Shown here in pieces: positions 6,133 to 9,426 of a stretch of DNA of 9,426 nucleotides. This DNA comes from an uncultured Prevotella sp. GTDB taxonomy: Bacteria; Bacteroidota; Bacteroidia; Bacteroidales; Bacteroidaceae. The number at the start of each line of letters is the position of its first letter. The first letter of the stretch is position 1. The position numbers and the translations under genes are program-made. The notes below the pieces were generated by a model. It searched no databases. It was not told where the DNA came from and worked only from the letters and a program-made list of their open reading frames with translations. The stretch lies in NCBI GenBank assembly GCA_905210845.1, contig CAJLYG010000121.1, forward strand, positions 1 through 9,426, in the 5' to 3' direction.

Positions 6133-6996
6133 ATGAGACAACTGAAAATCACAAAATCGATTACAAATCGAGAGAGCGCATCACTCGACAAGTACTTACA
6201 GGAAATAGGTCATGAAGAGCTTATATCCGTTGAAGAGGAAGTAGAATTGGCACAGCGCATCAAGAAAGGTGACCGCAAGGCATTGGAAAAATTGACTAAA
6301 GCCAATTTAAGATTTGTGGTTTCAGTAGCCAAGCAATACCAAAACCAAGGATTAAGTCTCCCAGACCTGATCAATGAAGGCAATCTTGGACTGATCAAGG
6401 CTGCAGAGAAATTCGATGAGACAAGAGGATTCAAATTCATCTCTTATGCAGTATGGTGGATACGCCAAAGTATCCTACAGGCAATTGCAGAACAAAGCAG
6501 AATCGTGCGGTTACCCCTCAACCAGGTCGGATCTGTCAACAAGATCAACCGTGTCCTTAACAAATTTGAACAAGAGAATGAACGTCGCCCCAGTGTAGAT
6601 GAGATTGCAGACAAAGTAGACTTGCCAGAAGACAAGATTGTTGATGCACTCAAGGTAAATGGGCACCACGTATCCGTAGATGCCCCTTTTGTTGACGGAG
6701 AGGATAACAGCCTCTTGGACGTCATGGCTAACACAGATTCTCCCATGGCAGACAAAGAATTGGTAATGGAATCATTGCGTGATGAAATATCGAGGGCACT
6801 CTCCACGTTAAACGAGCGTGAACGCAATATCATAGAAGCATTCTTCGGGATCAACCAGCCAGAGATGACATTGGAAGAAATCGGGGATAAATATGGGCTC
6901 ACTCGTGAGCGTGTACGCCAAATTAAAGAAAAGGCTATTCGCCGTCTGCGCCATAACACAAAGAACAAGATGCTCAAGTCATATCTTGGGCAATAA
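6133..6996 (+). CDS. rpoD: RNA polymerase primary sigma factor (RpoD/SigA)
   Basis: The housekeeping sigma factor that directs RNA polymerase to TTTG/TAnnTTTG promoters. At 287 residues it has the short Bacteroidetes form without region 1.1. Region 1.2 lies at about 17-50 ([10 protein letters not shown]). Region 2 spans about 52-122 and includes the core-binding [20 protein letters not shown] and the -10 reading/melting segment [20 protein letters not shown]. Region 3 spans about 135-200, and region 4 has the helix-turn-helix [20 protein letters not shown] (246-265). The ATG at 6133 begins with [21 protein letters not shown], the usual N-terminus in this phylum. The next gene starts 9 bases after its stop. 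Confidence 0.98.
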   Translation: MRQLKITKSITNRESASLDKYLQEIGHEELISVEEEVELAQRIKKGDRKALEKLTKANLRFVVSVAKQYQNQGLSLPDLINEGNLGLIKAAEKFDETRGFKFISYAVWWIRQSILQAIAEQSRIVRLPLNQVGSVNKINRVLNKFEQENERRPSVDEIADKVDLPEDKIVDALKVNGHHVSVDAPFVDGEDNSLLDVMANTDSPMADKELVMESLRDEISRALSTLNERERNIIEAFFGINQPEMTLEEIGDKYGLTRERVRQIKEKAIRRLRHNTKNKMLKSYLGQ

Positions 6997-7005
6997 GAAA
7001 GGATT

Positions 7006-7545
7006 ATGAACTTCAAGAAATATATAACAATGTTTGCAGTCACCTTGGCTTTGATAACTGCCACAACAGTGTCAGCCAAGAGTAGACCTGCCAAAATCTA
7101 TGCATTTGGCTTCGCTGCATCTTTCAACGATTCTACTGTATATTTTACTGATATTCAGGAGATTGACTCTGCGTATATAACTTCAAAGAATAATTTTCTT
7201 GTCAGTCGGGAAAATTATTCTTATCAGTTAAGGGATTATCTCTCTGGCTTAGGAGAGCAACACCGGACTTGTACAATTACCTATGCCCTTGACAGAAAGA
7301 AACTTGAAAAGAAGTATTTCTCCATGCGGAAGAAATATATATCTAAGGGGACCTTTAACGTGAAGTATCTAAATGCTCCAGATTTTCATTTTAAACCAGT
7401 CACAGATGTCAATACTGAGGATGAGACGCTGACACCTGTCAAGAAGGTTAAAGACAAAAAAGGAAAGAGAAGACGTGGAGAGATGATCCCACAAGATGGA
7501 CATGGGGGTGGTCCTGAGGGGAGTGGGCACGCACCACAAAGATAA
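7006..7545 (+). CDS. Secreted protein of unknown function, co-transcribed with rpoD
   Basis: A 179-residue protein with a signal peptide (about 1-24, MNFKKYITMF then a hydrophobic core, likely cut after VSA). The mature part starts KSRPAKIYAFGFAASFNDS and is a mixed alpha/beta-looking domain up to about 131. It includes DIQEIDSAYI and a basic helix RKKLEKKYFSMRKKY. The C-terminal 48 residues look disordered: a lysine/arginine block (KKVKDKKGKRRR, about 146-157) and then a Gly/His-rich tail (DGHGGGPEGSGHAPQR). There is one cysteine in the mature protein (Cys89). From memory, similar proteins with the N-terminal domain occur in Bacteroidales; I know no function. An SD-like AAGGA precedes the ATG. 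The next gene follows after 5 bases. Confidence 0.85.
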   Translation: MNFKKYITMFAVTLALITATTVSAKSRPAKIYAFGFAASFNDSTVYFTDIQEIDSAYITSKNNFLVSRENYSYQLRDYLSGLGEQHRTCTITYALDRKKLEKKYFSMRKKYISKGTFNVKYLNAPDFHFKPVTDVNTEDETLTPVKKVKDKKGKRRRGEMIPQDGHGGGPEGSGHAPQR

Positions 7546-7550
7546 GGACT

Positions 7551-8438
7551 ATGGAAGAAATTCACAAGTTTAGAATAGCAGAACACAACGTGAGCATTCT
7601 TTTTAAGGATAACAGCAAAAATAACATGTCGTTGTTACCTTCTTTTGAACCGTTCAGAGCGAATCCGATCTCTGGCGGTTTGTTTTTTTCGCTCACAGTT
7701 GATGACCAATTGCGCCCCATCTCGAAAGAACATAGGGAAAGAATCCGTAACTTTGACACGGGGAATGGGAATACAATTGTCGACTTGCTTGATGATGGCG
7801 GGTATCAATTTATCATTAAGAACATCTCTGGGGGAGACTGTTGCTTGCTTATCGCCAACAAAGACTTTACATCATGTACTTGTGCTCTTAACGGCAATGA
7901 ATCCATGCGCAGATTTGGATTGAATAATGCCCTGATGATGATCTATGCCTTTGCTGGCAGTAAGCAAGACACTTTATTAATCCATGCGTCTGTCGTACGG
8001 TACAAAGACAAGGGGTATGCTTTCATCGCAAAAAGTGGGACTGGGAAAAGTACGCAATCCAGCATGTGGTTAAGGTATATCCCAGGATGCGACCTGATGA
8101 ATGACGACAATCCCATTATCAGGGTATTACATGGAAAAGCATATATCTACGGGAGTCCATGGAGTGGAAAGACACCCTGCTACCGCAATGTGAAATCCGA
8201 GTTGGGAGCAATTATTAGGATTGACCGTGCCCATGTAAACAGCATAGAGGAACTGCTGCCGGTACAGTCCTTTGCCTCCTTCCTCCCCTCTTGCTCCTCC
8301 ATGAAATGGGATGAGGACATCTTTGAAAATATCTGCGATATTATCACAAAGATCGTAGAAACAAATCATTTTTATATTCTTCATTGCTTACCAAACCGGG
8401 AAGCAGCAGAACTATGTCAGAAAACAGTCGCACAATAA
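7551..8438 (+). CDS. HPr kinase-like P-loop protein (HprK-related) of a PqqD-type cassette
   Basis: The C-terminal part (about 140-290) carries the marks of the HPr kinase/phosphorylase catalytic fold: LLIHASVV (His145), the P-loop AKSGTGKST (160-168, Lys166), an acidic motif DLMNDDNPII (Asp185/Asp186), and GSPWSGK (201-207), which matches the GTPWSG segment of this group. The N-terminal 130 residues are not the HprK DRTGG domain and I do not recognise them. HprK-related proteins next to PqqD-like proteins are known (for example the HPr-rel-A system and kinases of some lasso-peptide clusters), where they are thought to act on a peptide or protein rather than on HPr. No PTS gene is present here. 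The last 25 bases overlap the next gene, and an AAGGA just upstream overlaps the previous stop. Confidence 0.85.
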   Translation: MEEIHKFRIAEHNVSILFKDNSKNNMSLLPSFEPFRANPISGGLFFSLTVDDQLRPISKEHRERIRNFDTGNGNTIVDLLDDGGYQFIIKNISGGDCCLLIANKDFTSCTCALNGNESMRRFGLNNALMMIYAFAGSKQDTLLIHASVVRYKDKGYAFIAKSGTGKSTQSSMWLRYIPGCDLMNDDNPIIRVLHGKAYIYGSPWSGKTPCYRNVKSELGAIIRIDRAHVNSIEELLPVQSFASFLPSCSSMKWDEDIFENICDIITKIVETNHFYILHCLPNREAAELCQKTVAQ

Positions 8439-8899
8439 ATACCATTCAGGTATCCAACGCGGAGTTCATACCTAAGGTCATAGAACTCCTTGAAGAGGGG
8501 CATACCGTTACTTTGCCACTTAGAGGATATAGCATGCGCCCTTTCCTTGAAAATAACCGAGACAAAGGGCTTTTGGAAAAGACAGTACATGTTCAAGTTG
8601 GGGATGCGGTCTTAGCCGAGGTATGTCCGAAGAAATATGTCCTTCATCGGATCATCCGCATCCAAGGCAATGAGGTCATCCTTCGGGGAGACGGCAATAT
8701 AGGTACTGAGCGTTGCCAAATAAAGGATGTAAAAGGCTTGGCAATAGGCTTTTATAGAAAAGGGAGGGAACATTTAGACCGTACCGATGGCATGAAATGG
8801 AAAGTATATTCGTGTGTATGGACATCACTCTTCCCAATTCGAAGATATTTATTAGCATTTTATCGCCGTATATGGCTTAGATTTTTCAAACCAATATAA
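8414..8899 (+). CDS. S24/S26-type signal-peptidase-like protein
   Basis: The 161 residues contain the S26 boxes in order: LRGYSMRPFL (37-45) with candidate nucleophile Ser40; VGDAVLAEV (62-70); KYVLHRIIRI (74-83) with His78 at the general-base position, as in SipW/Sec11-type enzymes rather than the Ser/Lys type; and ILRGDGNIG (89-97), the box E region. There is no N-terminal membrane anchor. Instead the C-terminus (about 128-161) is rich in aromatic residues and arginine (WTSLFPIRRYLLAFYRRIWL) and may bind the membrane. The ATG at 8414 is preferred; the frame opens with a TTG at 8384 that would deepen the overlap with the upstream gene. The overlap implies translational coupling. It could process the leader of a modified peptide, or be a catalytically changed homologue. 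Confidence 0.82.
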   Translation: MSENSRTINTIQVSNAEFIPKVIELLEEGHTVTLPLRGYSMRPFLENNRDKGLLEKTVHVQVGDAVLAEVCPKKYVLHRIIRIQGNEVILRGDGNIGTERCQIKDVKGLAIGFYRKGREHLDRTDGMKWKVYSCVWTSLFPIRRYLLAFYRRIWLRFFKPI

Positions 8900-8900
8900 T

Positions 8901-9170
8901 ATGAAGACAAAGAAAGGATTCCGCCTTCGTGAAGTCTGTGGGGAACAGATGATTGTAACAGAAGGCAAAGAAAACATTGATTTTTCAAAGATCATCAGCA
9001 TGAATGAAAGTTCTGCTTATCTTTGGAAAGCTGTTGAAGGGAAGGATTTCACGGCTGAAGACCTTGCAGATCTCTTGACTGAGCAATACGAGGTTACAAA
9101 AGAAAAAGCCTTGGAAGACTCCAAGGCTTTACTTTCCCAATGGGAAGAAGCGGAAATCATTGAACCGTAA
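8901..9170 (+). CDS. PqqD-like peptide-binding protein (RRE fold)
   Basis: At 89 residues it has the usual length of a stand-alone PqqD/RiPP recognition element. Typical features are the N-terminal strands (GFRLREVCGEQMIV), the core ISMNESSAYLWKAVEGKDFT (32-51), matching the family LNETAALLWELLDG pattern, then EDLADLLTEQYEV and a terminal helix EDSKALLSQWEEAEII. PqqD-like proteins bind leader peptides and present them to modifying enzymes. The start lies one base after the stop of the S26-like gene, so these genes are surely expressed together. Its 3' end overlaps the convergent DUF4861-like gene by 14 bases. Confidence 0.85.
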   Translation: MKTKKGFRLREVCGEQMIVTEGKENIDFSKIISMNESSAYLWKAVEGKDFTAEDLADLLTEQYEVTKEKALEDSKALLSQWEEAEIIEP

Positions 9171-9426
9171 TCTGTAGCGGCGAATGAAGGGCATTGAGGA
9201 ACTCATCGATCCTCAACTGCCATTCTTGCTGCGTTCTTACATCATACGCACTCCACGCACTCCCGAAATAATAAGTGTACTTTTCCTTGTCCTTCAGTCC
9301 TTTAACGACTCCGATAGCATGACCCTCAATGCCATTCTCTGGCTTTGCATACATTAATTTACGAGTCTGGGCACCATTGGGGAACAAAGCAGCCACATAA
9401 ATTTGGAAATTATTGACCCAGTCGCG
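9157..9426 (-). CDS. DUF4861-like protein, C-terminal end (5' part outside window)
   Basis: The frame is open to the window edge, and 89 residues are visible. They begin RDWVNNFQIYVAALFPNG and end with YTYYFGSAWSAYDV, then EWQLRIDEFLNALHSPLQI. This pattern recalls the end of DUF4861 proteins, which are exported proteins of Bacteroidetes often found near glycan-degradation genes; the family call is from memory. A GTG inside the frame (9394-9396) is not its start. It is convergent with the PqqD-like gene, with stop codons overlapping by 14 bases, and is probably unrelated to that operon. Confidence 0.6.
   Translation of the reverse strand, partial: RDWVNNFQIYVAALFPNGAQTRKLMYAKPENGIEGHAIGVVKGLKDKEKYTYYFGSAWSAYDVRTQQEWQLRIDEFLNALHSPLQITVQ

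Noticed and set aside
6444..7094. 216-codon minus-strand open frame
   Set aside because: It is antisense to most of rpoD; its composition (Ser/Leu/Arg rich) is typical of a shadow frame.
8384..8413. TTG start for the S26-like protein
   Set aside because: An ATG ten codons downstream gives the normal overlap and a better N-terminus.
7551..8438. True HPr kinase/phosphorylase of the PTS system
   Set aside because: The N-terminal HprK domain is not recognisable, no HPr or other PTS gene is present, and the neighbours are PqqD- and S26-like.
7551..9170. Complete lasso-peptide biosynthetic cluster
   Set aside because: There is no asparagine-synthetase-like cyclase, no transglutaminase-like protease and no precursor peptide in the window.

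Overview
The window looks like a chromosomal segment from a Bacteroidales bacterium, probably Prevotella-like. The SecA tail, the short primary sigma factor without region 1.1, the DUF4861-like protein and three promoters carrying the Bacteroidetes -7 box TAnnTTTG all point there. Most starts lack a strong Shine-Dalgarno sequence, which also fits the phylum. The assignment rests on recognition of the sequences, not on a database search.

Layout. (1) Positions 2-1973, plus strand: the 3' part of secA, followed after 7 bases by an orphan ABC-transporter ATPase and a strong hairpin terminator (1990-2029). (2) 1974-2649: a non-coding stretch of about 680 bp that is unusually rich in repeats. It holds an 18-bp direct repeat at its two ends, a 61-65 bp repeat in two copies, a GGTTGACA array and two copies of an 18-bp palindrome. 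(3) 2650-3485, minus strand: a two-gene operon of a small two-TM protein and a YkvA/DUF1232 protein. (4) 3625-4050, minus strand: rnpB, the RNase P RNA; the long open frames on the opposite strand here are artefacts. (5) 4452-5930, plus strand: an HtrA/DegP periplasmic protease with its own promoter and a short terminator, followed by a 65-bp imperfect inverted repeat. (6) 6133-9170, plus strand: a tightly packed five-gene run, namely rpoD (with a near-perfect Bacteroides-type promoter), a secreted protein, an HprK-like kinase, an S26-type peptidase homologue and a PqqD-like protein. (7) 9157-9426, minus strand: the C-terminal end of a DUF4861-like protein, convergent with and overlapping the PqqD-like gene.

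Housekeeping functions dominate: secretion (SecA), envelope quality control (HtrA), tRNA maturation (RNase P) and transcription (RpoD). The most interesting part is the HprK-like / S26-like / PqqD-like cassette at 7551-9170. PqqD-like proteins bind peptides for modifying enzymes, HprK-like proteins are P-loop kinases related to HPr kinase, and S26 enzymes cut leader peptides. Together they suggest a peptide- or protein-modification pathway. No precursor peptide, transglutaminase-like protease, cyclase or radical SAM enzyme is visible here, so the substrate is unknown. Its apparent co-transcription with the primary sigma factor gene is striking.
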